A stretch of DNA of 64,000 nt. Origin: Hymenobacter lucidus. GTDB taxonomy: Bacteria > Bacteroidota > Bacteroidia > Cytophagales > Hymenobacteraceae. Shown here one piece after another: positions 17,132-26,089 of the stretch. A program made the position numbers and the translations under genes. The notes beneath the pieces were generated by a model. It searched no databases. It worked only from the letters and a program-made list of their open reading frames with translations, and had not been told where the DNA came from. The stretch's first letter is position 1. Each line of letters begins with the position of its first letter. The stretch is taken from contig NZ_JAJADR010000001.1 in the NCBI RefSeq assembly GCF_020447265.1, positions 682,001 to 746,000 of the forward strand. The letters run 5' to 3'.

Positions 17132-20100
17132 TCAGCGGTTGATTTCCACCCAGCCTTTGATGATGACACCATCAGTCTGTTCCAGGCGGTAGTAATACAC
17201 ACCGTTGGGCAAGTTCTCGCCGCCCCAGTCGTTGCGGTAGCTGGCGGCTTCGTATACTTTGGTGCCCCAGCGCGAGAATATCTGGAGCCGGGCCGGACAG
17301 CCGTTGGTAGCCACGAAGTAGTCGTTTTTGTAGTCGGCGTTGGGCGTGATGATGTTGGGTATCTCGTGGCCGGGCTGCACCTCAATTTCCGGTAGGCTCA
17401 GTTGCACACTGCACAACCCGTTATTATAAGAGCGGATGATGCGGGGCGTGTAGCGGCCGGGCTGCTGGTAAACGTGGGTGGTGTTATTGCCCGTGCCCTG
17501 GCTACCATCGCCAAAGTCCCAACGGACGCCGGAGAAATTGTTGAGCGGATCGGCAAAACGGACGGTGAGCGGAGCCTGCCGGGTTTCGGCGCACAACTCG
17601 GCTGTCCAGGTAGCGGCATAGAGTGGAGCAGCAGCCACCGTTACCTGTCGGGTAGCAGTGCTGGTGCACGGGCCATTGACAACGGTATAGGTAAGCCGGG
17701 CCGAGCCGGTGAAATTGGCCGGCGGCGTAAATATGCCCGCACTGCTGACGTTGGGCCCCGACCAGACACCGCCGGCCGGAGAAGCCCGCAGCCGGAATGG
17801 CTGCGTCGAGCCCGGGCACAGCAGCGTATCGGCGGGCGTACTGATGGGAGCCGGCGCGGCGACGGTGACAGATACAGTGCCCGTAGCATCACAGAGGCCG
17901 TAACCGGTGCGGTAGTTGAGCAGGAATGTGCCGGCACCCGCCAAATAAGGAGTAAAAGTGTAGCTCTGGAAGCCTGACTGCACACCTGGGCCACTCCAAA
18001 TGGCGCCGGTCGGCAGGGCAGTGGGCGTAGTGGTGCTGGTGCAGTAAGTGGGCAAAACGGGTGGGGTAAAAGTGTTGCCCTGCTGTACCGTAACGAACAG
18101 CGACGCGGTACTGGTGCACCCTTCCGCGCCCGTCACGGTATAAGTAATGAAGCGAGAGCCAACCAGTGCAGCTGTGGGGGTAAACACAAAACCCGCCGCC
18201 ACCGACCCCGACACGCCAGGCCCACTCCAGGTGCCACCCGCCGGCAAGCCACCCTTGAGAGCGGTTGGCGCAGCATTAGAACAAGTAGTAAGGTTGCTAC
18301 TGCCAGCCGAGGCCCGAATAACGGTTACCGTTCGGCTGGCCTGCAGGATACAGCCGCCGGTAACCACATTGTATACCAGCGTATGCGTGCCGGGGCCGGC
18401 CACGTTCGGATTGAAAAAATTGTTGATAACGCCCGGCCCCGAAAAGGTGCCCCCGGCCGGCGTAGCGGAGAGTGGAACCGTAGGAACTGAAGTAGTGCCC
18501 AAGCAGAAAGAAGACGGAACAGACGCGTTGAAAGTCGCTGGTGGCGGAGAAGTGACTACCGTGAGACGCAGCGTGGCCACGCCCCCGCAGGGCCCGGTGC
18601 CTGTTACGGTATAGGTCAGCGTATTCAGGCCGAGTAGGGCCTGAGTGGGGGTGAAAACAAAGCCCGTAGCTACGGAGCCCGATACGCCGGGGCCCGTCCA
18701 GACGCCCCCGGCCGGCGAGCCGGCGAGAGGCTGCGCCGCGGCGGCTACGCACACGACTTGGTCGTTGCCCGCTACCACGTTCACGGTTTCGAAGTTAAAT
18801 TTGAAGGCCGCGTTGTTGCAGCCGGGTGCTATACCTATTCGGGTCGCGTACGTGTTGGCCCCGGGCGGTACCGGGAAGCCACCACTACCCATATAATTAC
18901 AGGAGCAGACGGCTTGGTAGACGAAGCCGCGCGGATCGAAGCGGGACGTGCCGCCATCGACATGGTCGCCGAAGTCGCCACTCTGGCCAAAAAACGTGGC
19001 ATAATCGAGGCGGGTGGCGTCGGGAGCCAGCTGCATCAGGTAGAAGTCGGCTCCGTCGGTGGTGCGCTGCACGGCATTGGCCGTGGTAGGCATATTAAAG
19101 GTGGTGCCATTGGTGAAAGGAAAGATGTTATTCTCCCCGCCGCCCCAGCCACTGAGGTAGATGCGGTTGCACTGATCAACCAGAAAGGCGGTGGGAGAAA
19201 TGTCAATAGTGCCGCGGCTACTGCCGAATACCGTAGAAAACTCCGTGGCCGTCAGGTCGGCGTTGAGCTTGTGGATAAACTGCTTGCTGCCCGCATTCTG
19301 GTAGCGCCCGGCCGTGACGGGGTAGCTGCCCGCCGATTGGCCCAGCACATATACAGCCCCGCTGCCATCGAGCTGCAGAAAATAGGCTTGGTCGTAGAGG
19401 CTGGTGCCCAGGTAAGTGGCTTTCTGGAGCACGTTGCCGGCGCTGCTGAGGCGGGCCACGAAGCCATCGACCGAGCCCCGGGCCGTGGGGTGAAGGGCAT
19501 CGGGCGTGGCCGGGAAGTTGGGACTGGTGGTGCCGCCGCTCACGTACACGCTGCCGTTGGCAGCGAGCTGCAAGGAGTAAGCCGCATCGGCCCCGGTGCC
19601 GCCCACAAAGCTGCTCCAGAGCAAGGAGCTGGCCGTGGCATCGAGCTTGCAAACCACTGCATCGTGGGTGCCGCCCCGGTAGGTGCCGCCCAATCCGTTG
19701 ACGTTCGGAAAGTTGGTAGAAGTGGTATTGGAAGCCAGGTAAATATTATCGTCGGCATCCAGCAGAATATCTCCCCGGAAACCATCACCATAGTTATGCA
19801 GCAGTGGGCTGGCGCCTGCGGGCAGCATGCCATCATTGCCGCTGCCACCCAGATAGGTGGAGCCAACCAGCCGGCTGCCGTCGGCGGCCAGGCGCGTCAC
19901 CACGATATCGGAGCCGGAAAGAAAGTTGGTTGGGCCGTAGCCAAACGGGTCGATGCCCGTGCCGCCGTTGTAGGTGCGGTCGTAGGCCAGGGCCGACGTT
20001 GGGTAGTCGACGGAGGAGGTAGTGCCCAGCAAGAACAGCTCGCCGCGGCTGCCTACGACTAAGCTGTGGGGAAAATCGGCCTGAGTACCGCCCAGGTAAG

Positions 20101-21058
20101 TAGCCCATACCCGGGCCGCCGGGCCGTTGGCTGAAGTCTTGTACTTGATGAGGCCAATATCGATGAGTCCCCCAATAGCGGCCGAAAATGCCCCCACGGT
20201 AGTAGGGTAGCCAGCCCCGTAGACAATGCCGCCGGAGTACATATTGCCTTCCGGGTCGTAGGTGGCCGTGAAGCCCCAGTTGTCGGCAGTAGAGCCGGTG
20301 TAGCTGGAAAAAACGACAGTCGGGTCAATAGTCAGCGGCCGGTGCTGGTCGTAGGAGCCCAGCCGGAACGATACCACATTGCCCTGCAGCACATAGGCGC
20401 AGGGTATGGGGCGGCGTTTGCCGTTAGCGTCGGTCTGCCAGGCCTGCGGTGCCAGCTCGCGCAGTACTCCCACCGAGGTGCGCACTTCCAGACTACCCTC
20501 GGCGGTCAGGGCCAGCGCGTCGGCGCCGTTGTAGCGCAGGACAATAGCCTCGGGCCGGGCTTCGGCGGCCAGCTCAAAATCGTATTCGAGCTGCTGCTGT
20601 TGGTTTTCGTAGAAGTGCGCCCCGATACCGGGCCAGATATCCGCGTAGCGCACCTCCCGGAAACCGGGCACGTTGCTGGCCCAGCCGCTGGGGTCGTTGC
20701 CGCGCAGGTAGTTGCGGACTTCGGCAGTTTGGGTCTCGGCCTTTAGCGCAGGCTGGAGGGAGCCGCCGGCAAACGAAACCCGCAGGCTATGGGCTTTGAC
20801 GGCGCCAGTGGCGGACTGCTTATCGTTGGCGGCCGGCCGGTGATGCGGTATGCCGGCCAGCAGTGAGTAGGTGAGGCCGCCGGGCTCCAGAAACAGCCTG
20901 CCGCCCGGAATATCAGCCTGGTAGCGCACCGGGGCTGGCCACTGGCCGCGGTTTTCAACAAACTCCAGGCTGGCAAGATGTGTCGAAACCGATTGAGCGT
21001 AGCTACTCAAGGGGCAGGCACTGAAAAGGGCCGCCAGGCACAGTGATTTTTGCCACAT
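17132..21058 (-). CDS. Giant T9SS-secreted protein (DUF7948-like N-terminus, SBBP propeller, PKD, type B sorting domain)
   Basis: A 1308-residue protein with a signal peptide (MWQKSLCLAALFSACPLSSY, AQ). The N-terminal domain opens with FVENRGQWPAPVRYQADIPG (DUF7948-like). An SBBP-type beta-propeller follows (VFSSYTGSTADNWGFTATYD; repeats of the form TYLGGTGADAAYSLQ). Then come about five Ig-like repeats with the motif PAGGxWSGPGV, a PKD domain (VRWDFGDGSQGTGNNTTHVY), and the gliding-motility-associated C-terminal domain (PNIITPNADYKNDYF ... FSRWGTKVYEA ... GVYYYRLEQ). That last domain is the type B T9SS sorting signal. It is expected to be secreted or cell-surface attached; a ligand is not apparent. 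It is the second of two paralogs, 57 bases apart. Confidence 0.88.
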   Translation of the reverse strand: MWQKSLCLAALFSACPLSSYAQSVSTHLASLEFVENRGQWPAPVRYQADIPGGRLFLEPGGLTYSLLAGIPHHRPAANDKQSATGAVKAHSLRVSFAGGSLQPALKAETQTAEVRNYLRGNDPSGWASNVPGFREVRYADIWPGIGAHFYENQQQQLEYDFELAAEARPEAIVLRYNGADALALTAEGSLEVRTSVGVLRELAPQAWQTDANGKRRPIPCAYVLQGNVVSFRLGSYDQHRPLTIDPTVVFSSYTGSTADNWGFTATYDPEGNMYSGGIVYGAGYPTTVGAFSAAIGGLIDIGLIKYKTSANGPAARVWATYLGGTQADFPHSLVVGSRGELFLLGTTSSVDYPTSALAYDRTYNGGTGIDPFGYGPTNFLSGSDIVVTRLAADGSRLVGSTYLGGSGNDGMLPAGASPLLHNYGDGFRGDILLDADDNIYLASNTTSTNFPNVNGLGGTYRGGTHDAVVCKLDATASSLLWSSFVGGTGADAAYSLQLAANGSVYVSGGTTSPNFPATPDALHPTARGSVDGFVARLSSAGNVLQKATYLGTSLYDQAYFLQLDGSGAVYVLGQSAGSYPVTAGRYQNAGSKQFIHKLNADLTATEFSTVFGSSRGTIDISPTAFLVDQCNRIYLSGWGGGENNIFPFTNGTTFNMPTTANAVQRTTDGADFYLMQLAPDATRLDYATFFGQSGDFGDHVDGGTSRFDPRGFVYQAVCSCNYMGSGGFPVPPGANTYATRIGIAPGCNNAAFKFNFETVNVVAGNDQVVCVAAAAQPLAGSPAGGVWTGPGVSGSVATGFVFTPTQALLGLNTLTYTVTGTGPCGGVATLRLTVVTSPPPATFNASVPSSFCLGTTSVPTVPLSATPAGGTFSGPGVINNFFNPNVAGPGTHTLVYNVVTGGCILQASRTVTVIRASAGSSNLTTCSNAAPTALKGGLPAGGTWSGPGVSGSVAAGFVFTPTAALVGSRFITYTVTGAEGCTSTASLFVTVQQGNTFTPPVLPTYCTSTTTPTALPTGAIWSGPGVQSGFQSYTFTPYLAGAGTFLLNYRTGYGLCDATGTVSVTVAAPAPISTPADTLLCPGSTQPFRLRASPAGGVWSGPNVSSAGIFTPPANFTGSARLTYTVVNGPCTSTATRQVTVAAAPLYAATWTAELCAETRQAPLTVRFADPLNNFSGVRWDFGDGSQGTGNNTTHVYQQPGRYTPRIIRSYNNGLCSVQLSLPEIEVQPGHEIPNIITPNADYKNDYFVATNGCPARLQIFSRWGTKVYEAASYRNDWGGENLPNGVYYYRLEQTDGVIIKGWVEINR

Positions 21059-21115
21059 AGAATGCGGAGTTGAACAATAAAGAAGTAAGGAATGTGAATA
21101 GCAGGCCGGGAAAGG

Positions 21116-24100
21116 CTACCGCTTTATTTCTACCCAGCCTTTGGCAGTGCGGCCAGCCTGGTCGCGCAGCAGGTAATAGTACACGCCGTCGGGTAGGTTT
21201 TCGCCGCGCCAATCGTTGCGGTAGGCGCTGGTTTCGTAGAGCTTGGCGCCCCAGCGGTTAAAAATCTGCAGGGAGGCGGGCTGGCAGCTGAAGCGCGGCA
21301 CAAACCGTTCATTCAGGTGCCGGTCGTCGTCGTTGGGCGTAATGATGTTGGGAATGAACACGTCGCCAACGGAAACCGGGGCAAACTGCGTAACGACCAC
21401 GCAGTCGGAATAGTAGGCGGTAAGCTGCACTTTATACTCGCCGGCCTTTTGGTACACGTGTGAGGGGTTGGCCTCGGTGGAGGTGGTACTGTCGCCGAAG
21501 CTCCACAGGTAGGCGCCGCCGGGCAAAATGGGCTCGAACGTGCAGGTGAAGGGGGCCAGGCCCGAGTACTGCGGCGCGGCCTCGCAGGCGGGCACGTTCA
21601 GCGAAACGTTGCTTTGGGGCGCGGGAGCCAGCACCACGGTACGGGTGGCGCTATTGACGCAACCATTGCTGGAAACCGAATACGTCAGGGTGAGAATAGC
21701 CCCGCGGTTGTTGGTATTGGGAGGCGTAAAGAGGCCGGTGGGCGTCACGCCGGGGCCGCTCCAGGTGCCACCAGCCGGGGTGGCCCCGGTAAGCTGTATC
21801 GGGTCCAGCTCGTAGGAGCACCGGGTGATGTTGGGGCCGGCACTTACCGGGGGCAGCTGATTGACAACTACCGTTTGGGTAATGGCGCCGCAGCGGATGG
21901 TGTCGTTGGGAAAGGAATAAGTGAGCGTGTGGGTGCCGACTTTTGCCACGGCCGGATTGAACGTAGTGCCGCTCACGCCCGGCCCGCTGAATGTGCCGCC
22001 CGCCGGCGCTGCCGTGAGCGAAACAGGTACGGTGCTGCTCACGCACTGTGCTGGAATGGGCGAAAAGAGGGGCGTAACTTCGGGCATCACGGTCATGCGT
22101 AGCGTGCGGGTACTGATGCACACGCCGGTAGAGGCCACCGAATACGTCAGGGTATTGACGCCGGTGAGGGCCGCGGAAGGCGTAAACTGGTAGCCGCCCG
22201 TACCTATAGCCGTAACGCCGGGGCCCGTCCAGATGCCGCCGCTGGGGTTGCCGCTGAGCACTACCGGCCCGGCGCTGGCGCACACGTAGCGGTTAGGTCC
22301 CACATCGGCTAGGCGCACCCCAAAGTCAATCTTGAATGCCGCGTTGTTGCAGTTGTCGTTGTTGTTGCTGGCCGAGAAGCGGCCGGTAGGCAGCGTAGGA
22401 AAGCCGGAAGTGCCGCCGCAGCCCCCGCAAACGGATTGGTATACCAGCCCGCGCTTGTCGAAGCGGGAGGTGCCGCCATCGACATGCTCGCCCCGGCCGC
22501 CCTTTTCGCCGAAAAACGTGGCATACTCCAGGGCCTTCATGCCGGGCGTAAACTGCGCAATGTAAAAGTCGGAGCCGTCGGTAGTGCCCTGAAGGCTGCC
22601 CGGCGTAACGGGCAGGCCCAAGGTTGTGCCCCCACTAAAGCCATTATTGGTGGCCCCACCCCAGCCGCAGATGTAGATCCGCTCACACTCATCAACCAGG
22701 AAAGCGGTGAGGGAAAGGTTGGAGTCGAAGTTGAAGCTGGTGCCGCCAAACTGAGTGGAATACAGGCTTTGCCTGAGCGTAGGGTCGAGTTTATGAATAA
22801 ACTGCCGGCCCGCTACGGTGGCATACAGCCCCGTGGTGAGCGGATAGCTGCCATCGGTTTGCCCGAGCACATACACATTAGAAGCAGCATCAAGCTGCAC
22901 GAAATAGGCTTGGTCATACACCGACGTGCCGAGGTAGGTTGCCTGTTCGAGCCGGGTGCCCGCGCTGTTGAGGTGTGCCACGAAGCCATCGGCGTCGCTG
23001 CTGCCGTGCTGGGTTTTGTAGCTGCCGGCCGTCACCGGAAAGTTGGTGCTGTTGGTGCCGCCGCTCACGTACACGTCGCGCCCCGGACCGAGCTGAATGG
23101 AGTAGGCGGCGTCGAAGCCCGTTCCGCCCAGATACGTACTCCAGATCACCGATTTCAGGTCGGCACTGAGCTTGCTCACCACGGCATCGGTAGCGCCGGC
23201 GTTGCGGTTCTGAATAATGGTGGTAGCGCCCAAGGGATAATTAGTGCTGCTCGTAACCGAAGCCAGGTACACGTCGCCACTGGCATCGGTGATGACGTCG
23301 CCGCGGAACTGGTCGCCGTAGTTGTGGGCCAATAAGCTGGGGGACGAGCCATTCAGCACCAGGCCATCGGTGCCGTTGCCGCCCAGAAAGGTAGAGGCCG
23401 TCAGGATGGTGCCATTGGCGTTGAGCTTGCTGATGAACAGGTCGCTGCCGTTGGAATAGCGCAGGCCGTTGACGTTGGAAATGCGGTTGCCGCCATTAAA
23501 CGAGACGTCGTAGGCGCCCTGCGTGACGGGGTAGTTGCGGGAGCTGGTCGAGCCCATTATCACCAGCTCGCCGGCGGCATTCACCACCAAGCTGTGGGGC
23601 GCTTCGGTAGAGTCGCCGCCGAGGTAGGTAGCATACACGCGGGAGGCCGTGCCGGTCGTAGCCGTGTTGTATTTGATGATACCAATATCCCATAGGCCGT
23701 TGAAGGAAACATCGTAGGCGCCAGTGCTGGTAGGGTAGCCCATGCTTTTCACGATGCCACCGGAGTACATGTTGCCCTGCTGGTCGTAGGTGGCCGTGAA
23801 GCCCCAGTTGTCGGCCACCGAGCCGGTGAAGGTGGAAAACAGTACCGTGGGGTCAATAACCAGCGGCTGCTGCGGGTTGTACTTGCCCAGCCGAAACGAC
23901 ACCACATTGCCCTGCAGCACGTACTCGCAACTGATGGGTACGCGCTGGCCGCCCTGCTGCTGCCAGGCCTGGGGTGCCTGCTCGGTAATGCTACCCACCG
24001 AGGTCTGAATGCGGAGCTGCCCATCGTGCAAACTCAGCTTTTCGGCCCCGGTGTAGCGCAGCCGGATGCTGCCGGGCTTGGCGCCGGCGGCCAGCAGAAA

Positions 24101-24586
24101 GTCGTATTCAAGGTTGGCGCCCTGGTTTTCGTAGAGCTGGGCGCTGATGCCGGGGTAGATATTCTCGTAGCGCACCTGCCGAAAAGCCCGCACGTTGCTG
24201 GCCCAGTGGCGCGGGTCGTGGCCCAGAAAGTAATTGCGCCGGTCGGCAGTGGCCTCCGTAGCGGCAAAGCCGGGTTTGGCGCTGCCGCCCTCAAACGTAA
24301 CCGAGTAGGCGTGCATCCGCAGCCGGCTGGGGGCGTTGGGCTCGTGCCGCTCCCGGGCCAGGGTTTTGGGGTCGGCAAAGGTGTAAGTGAAGCCCCGGTT
24401 TTCGAGGTAGAGGCGGCCGCCGGGCAGTTCGGCTTGGTAGCGCACCCGGCTGTTCCACTGGCCCTGGTTTTCCACGAACTCCAGGGTGCGGGCCGGACCC
24501 TCATTCACGGGGCGGGCCACACTCCGGCCGCTGATTGTAAGGGCCGCCAACAGCAGTATAGCGGGAAGAGTAGATAGTCGAAACAT
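21116..24586 (-). CDS. Giant T9SS-secreted protein, paralog of the downstream gene
   Basis: A 1156-residue protein with the same plan as its neighbour: signal peptide (MFRLSTLPAILLLAALTISG), FVENQGQWNSRVRYQAELPG, a propeller with VLFSTFTGSVADNWGFTATY, fewer Ig-like repeats (PAGGTFSGPGV, PAGGTWSGPGV), a PKD domain (YLWSFGDSTTSTEANPSHVY) and a C-terminal type B T9SS sorting domain (PNIITPNDDDRHLNERF ... IFNRWGAKLYET ... KGWVEIKR). The ATG at 24586 is taken because the signal peptide follows directly; an in-frame ATG at 24601 is an alternative. It and the downstream paralog look like a tandem duplication in one transcription unit. Confidence 0.87.
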   Translation of the reverse strand: MFRLSTLPAILLLAALTISGRSVARPVNEGPARTLEFVENQGQWNSRVRYQAELPGGRLYLENRGFTYTFADPKTLARERHEPNAPSRLRMHAYSVTFEGGSAKPGFAATEATADRRNYFLGHDPRHWASNVRAFRQVRYENIYPGISAQLYENQGANLEYDFLLAAGAKPGSIRLRYTGAEKLSLHDGQLRIQTSVGSITEQAPQAWQQQGGQRVPISCEYVLQGNVVSFRLGKYNPQQPLVIDPTVLFSTFTGSVADNWGFTATYDQQGNMYSGGIVKSMGYPTSTGAYDVSFNGLWDIGIIKYNTATTGTASRVYATYLGGDSTEAPHSLVVNAAGELVIMGSTSSRNYPVTQGAYDVSFNGGNRISNVNGLRYSNGSDLFISKLNANGTILTASTFLGGNGTDGLVLNGSSPSLLAHNYGDQFRGDVITDASGDVYLASVTSSTNYPLGATTIIQNRNAGATDAVVSKLSADLKSVIWSTYLGGTGFDAAYSIQLGPGRDVYVSGGTNSTNFPVTAGSYKTQHGSSDADGFVAHLNSAGTRLEQATYLGTSVYDQAYFVQLDAASNVYVLGQTDGSYPLTTGLYATVAGRQFIHKLDPTLRQSLYSTQFGGTSFNFDSNLSLTAFLVDECERIYICGWGGATNNGFSGGTTLGLPVTPGSLQGTTDGSDFYIAQFTPGMKALEYATFFGEKGGRGEHVDGGTSRFDKRGLVYQSVCGGCGGTSGFPTLPTGRFSASNNNDNCNNAAFKIDFGVRLADVGPNRYVCASAGPVVLSGNPSGGIWTGPGVTAIGTGGYQFTPSAALTGVNTLTYSVASTGVCISTRTLRMTVMPEVTPLFSPIPAQCVSSTVPVSLTAAPAGGTFSGPGVSGTTFNPAVAKVGTHTLTYSFPNDTIRCGAITQTVVVNQLPPVSAGPNITRCSYELDPIQLTGATPAGGTWSGPGVTPTGLFTPPNTNNRGAILTLTYSVSSNGCVNSATRTVVLAPAPQSNVSLNVPACEAAPQYSGLAPFTCTFEPILPGGAYLWSFGDSTTSTEANPSHVYQKAGEYKVQLTAYYSDCVVVTQFAPVSVGDVFIPNIITPNDDDRHLNERFVPRFSCQPASLQIFNRWGAKLYETSAYRNDWRGENLPDGVYYYLLRDQAGRTAKGWVEIKR

Positions 24587-24650
24587 AGATAGAAATTGCA
24601 TTCCGAAAGATACGCGCAAAAGCCAGTGCTTTTCCAGCTTTGGCGCAGCT

Positions 24651-24683
24651 TTCGTGCCAGTCTGGCCGTAAGCTATACCTTTG
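24651..24683 (+). promoter_or_regulatory. Candidate promoter of the membrane-anchored EEP gene
   Basis: TACCTTTG at 24676-24683 matches the -7 consensus, and TTCG at 24651-24654 lies 21 bases upstream as a weak -33. The box is inside the longer reading frame of the next gene, which forces a later start codon. Confidence 0.5.
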
Positions 24684-24708
24684 CTTTACCCGTTCAGGGT
24701 TTTCGATT

Positions 24709-25854
24709 GTGCGCCGTTCCTTTGCCTTCAAATGTACTCTGCTGGTTGTCGCGTGGCTGCTACTGGCCATTGCCTGCGTCCAGGTTCCATCCCGCGTGTT
24801 CTGGCCCGCGTCCTTTGCCGCCCTCACGCTGCCGGCAGCCCTGGCCCTGAATCTGGCGGCTGTAGGCTACTGGCTGCTGCGCAACTGGCGGGTGGCGGCG
24901 CTGCCTGCGCTGGTAGCTTTCCTGACTTGGCCGCACTTTCAGCGGGGACTGGCGGTGCATCCGTTGCACGTGTCGCCGACTGCCGCAGCCAGCGGACAGC
25001 CCGTGCGGCTGCTCAGTGCCAATGTGCGCATCTTCAACGTGTATCCGCAGCTGCGCGACCAAGACCTGGGCTCGTCGCGCAAATTCATTCAGTGGTTGGC
25101 CGAAAATCCGGCTGATATCGTGTGCCTGCAGGAGTTCTACAACGAGCCGGCTACCGCCAAAACTTCAGATGGCAAGGTGTTCCGGAGCGTCGAGCAGATT
25201 GGGCGGCAGGCCGGGCGCGAGGCTTTCGTGTCGAAAACCCTGACCAATCGGGCCGGCTCCGAGTTCGGTATGGCCATTTTCTCCCGCTTCCCCATCGTAA
25301 AGCGCGGCACTATTTCTTTCGACCGCCTCACCCAGAACCACGCCATGTTCGTGGATCTGCGCTTGCCCGCCGGCGACACGATTCGCGTGTATAATTTCCA
25401 CCTGCAAAGTATGAGCATGGATGAGAAGGACATCGTGGACAGCTATTCGAGCAAGGAAGGGCTGAAGAAAAAGGGCCTGGGTTTGATGCGCCGCTTCAAG
25501 CGCGGCCTGGTGGCCCGCAGCGTGCAGGTCGATACGCTGGTGCAGCGCTTCGAACGATGCCGCTACCCCATGCTGCTCTGTGCCGACCTCAACGACGTGC
25601 CCTACAGCTACGCCTACGACCAGCTGGCCGACCGATTTCAGAACGGCTGGGCCACGGTGGGCACCGGCGTGGGTGCTACCTACAACGGCCGCCTGCCCTT
25701 CGTACGCATCGACAATCAGTTTGCTAGCCCACAGTGGCTCGTTGGTGATTTCCGGGTACACTACGAAATTCCTTACTCCGACCATTTCCCGACTTCAGCT
25801 ACTTACTGGCTGAGCAGCGTGAAACCAGCAGCGGCTGCCAAAACTGCCAACTGA
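24709..25854 (+). CDS. Endonuclease/exonuclease/phosphatase-family protein with N-terminal membrane anchor
   Basis: A 381-residue protein. The GTG at 24709 (VRRSFAFKCTLLVVAWLLLA) is chosen because the longer frame begins upstream of the promoter. Three hydrophobic segments fill residues 1 to about 75. The EEP domain follows: VRLLSANVRIFN (strand with the metal-site Asn), DIVCLQEF (metal-binding Glu), MAIFSRFPI, LCADLNDVPYSYAYDQL (catalytic Asp/Asn) and a late IPYSDHFPT with the catalytic Asp-His pair. The family includes nucleases, sphingomyelinases and phosphoinositide phosphatases; the substrate cannot be told. The catalytic domain probably lies outside the cytoplasm, but topology is inferred. 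Confidence 0.85.
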   Translation: MRRSFAFKCTLLVVAWLLLAIACVQVPSRVFWPASFAALTLPAALALNLAAVGYWLLRNWRVAALPALVAFLTWPHFQRGLAVHPLHVSPTAAASGQPVRLLSANVRIFNVYPQLRDQDLGSSRKFIQWLAENPADIVCLQEFYNEPATAKTSDGKVFRSVEQIGRQAGREAFVSKTLTNRAGSEFGMAIFSRFPIVKRGTISFDRLTQNHAMFVDLRLPAGDTIRVYNFHLQSMSMDEKDIVDSYSSKEGLKKKGLGLMRRFKRGLVARSVQVDTLVQRFERCRYPMLLCADLNDVPYSYAYDQLADRFQNGWATVGTGVGATYNGRLPFVRIDNQFASPQWLVGDFRVHYEIPYSDHFPTSATYWLSSVKPAAAAKTAN

Positions 25855-25857
25855 GTC

Positions 25858-25941
25858 TTGTACTGGAAATGGAACCCGTTGTACCGGCAGATGAACTTTT
25901 TGTACTGCCAAAGCGAGTTTATGTACTTGTCTTGTACTGAA
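25858..25941. repeat. 21-bp tandem array following the EEP gene stop
   Basis: Four units at 25858, 25879, 25900 and 25921 begin with TTGTACTG or a close variant (the fourth ATGTACTT), exactly 21 bases apart. The first starts three bases after the stop codon. Later parts of the units diverge, and a further TTGTACTG sits out of phase at 25932. The rest of the 235-base gap to cysS shows nothing but the cysS promoter. Confidence 0.65.
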
Positions 25942-26077
25942 TCCGAGACTTATGGCGGATTATTGGCAGTTCTCAAATTCAGTGGCCAGACAAACAGATG
26001 CGCCGTCGTTTGTTTACTGGCCGGAATCAGCCCGATAATCACAGGTAATTCAACTCGGGCTGACCGCCAAAACTTTC

Positions 26078-26085
26078 TACTTTTG
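26078..26085 (+). promoter_or_regulatory. -7 box directly upstream of cysS
   Basis: TACTTTTG matches TAnnTTTG, and its last base is only 4 bases before the cysS ATG at 26090. If active, transcription would start at or next to the start codon, implying a leaderless mRNA. Confidence 0.5.
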
Positions 26086-26089
26086 CCAG

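Noticed and set aside
18758..20062. 434-codon plus-strand ORF
   Set aside because: It is antisense to the giant T9SS protein and shows low-complexity shadow sequence.
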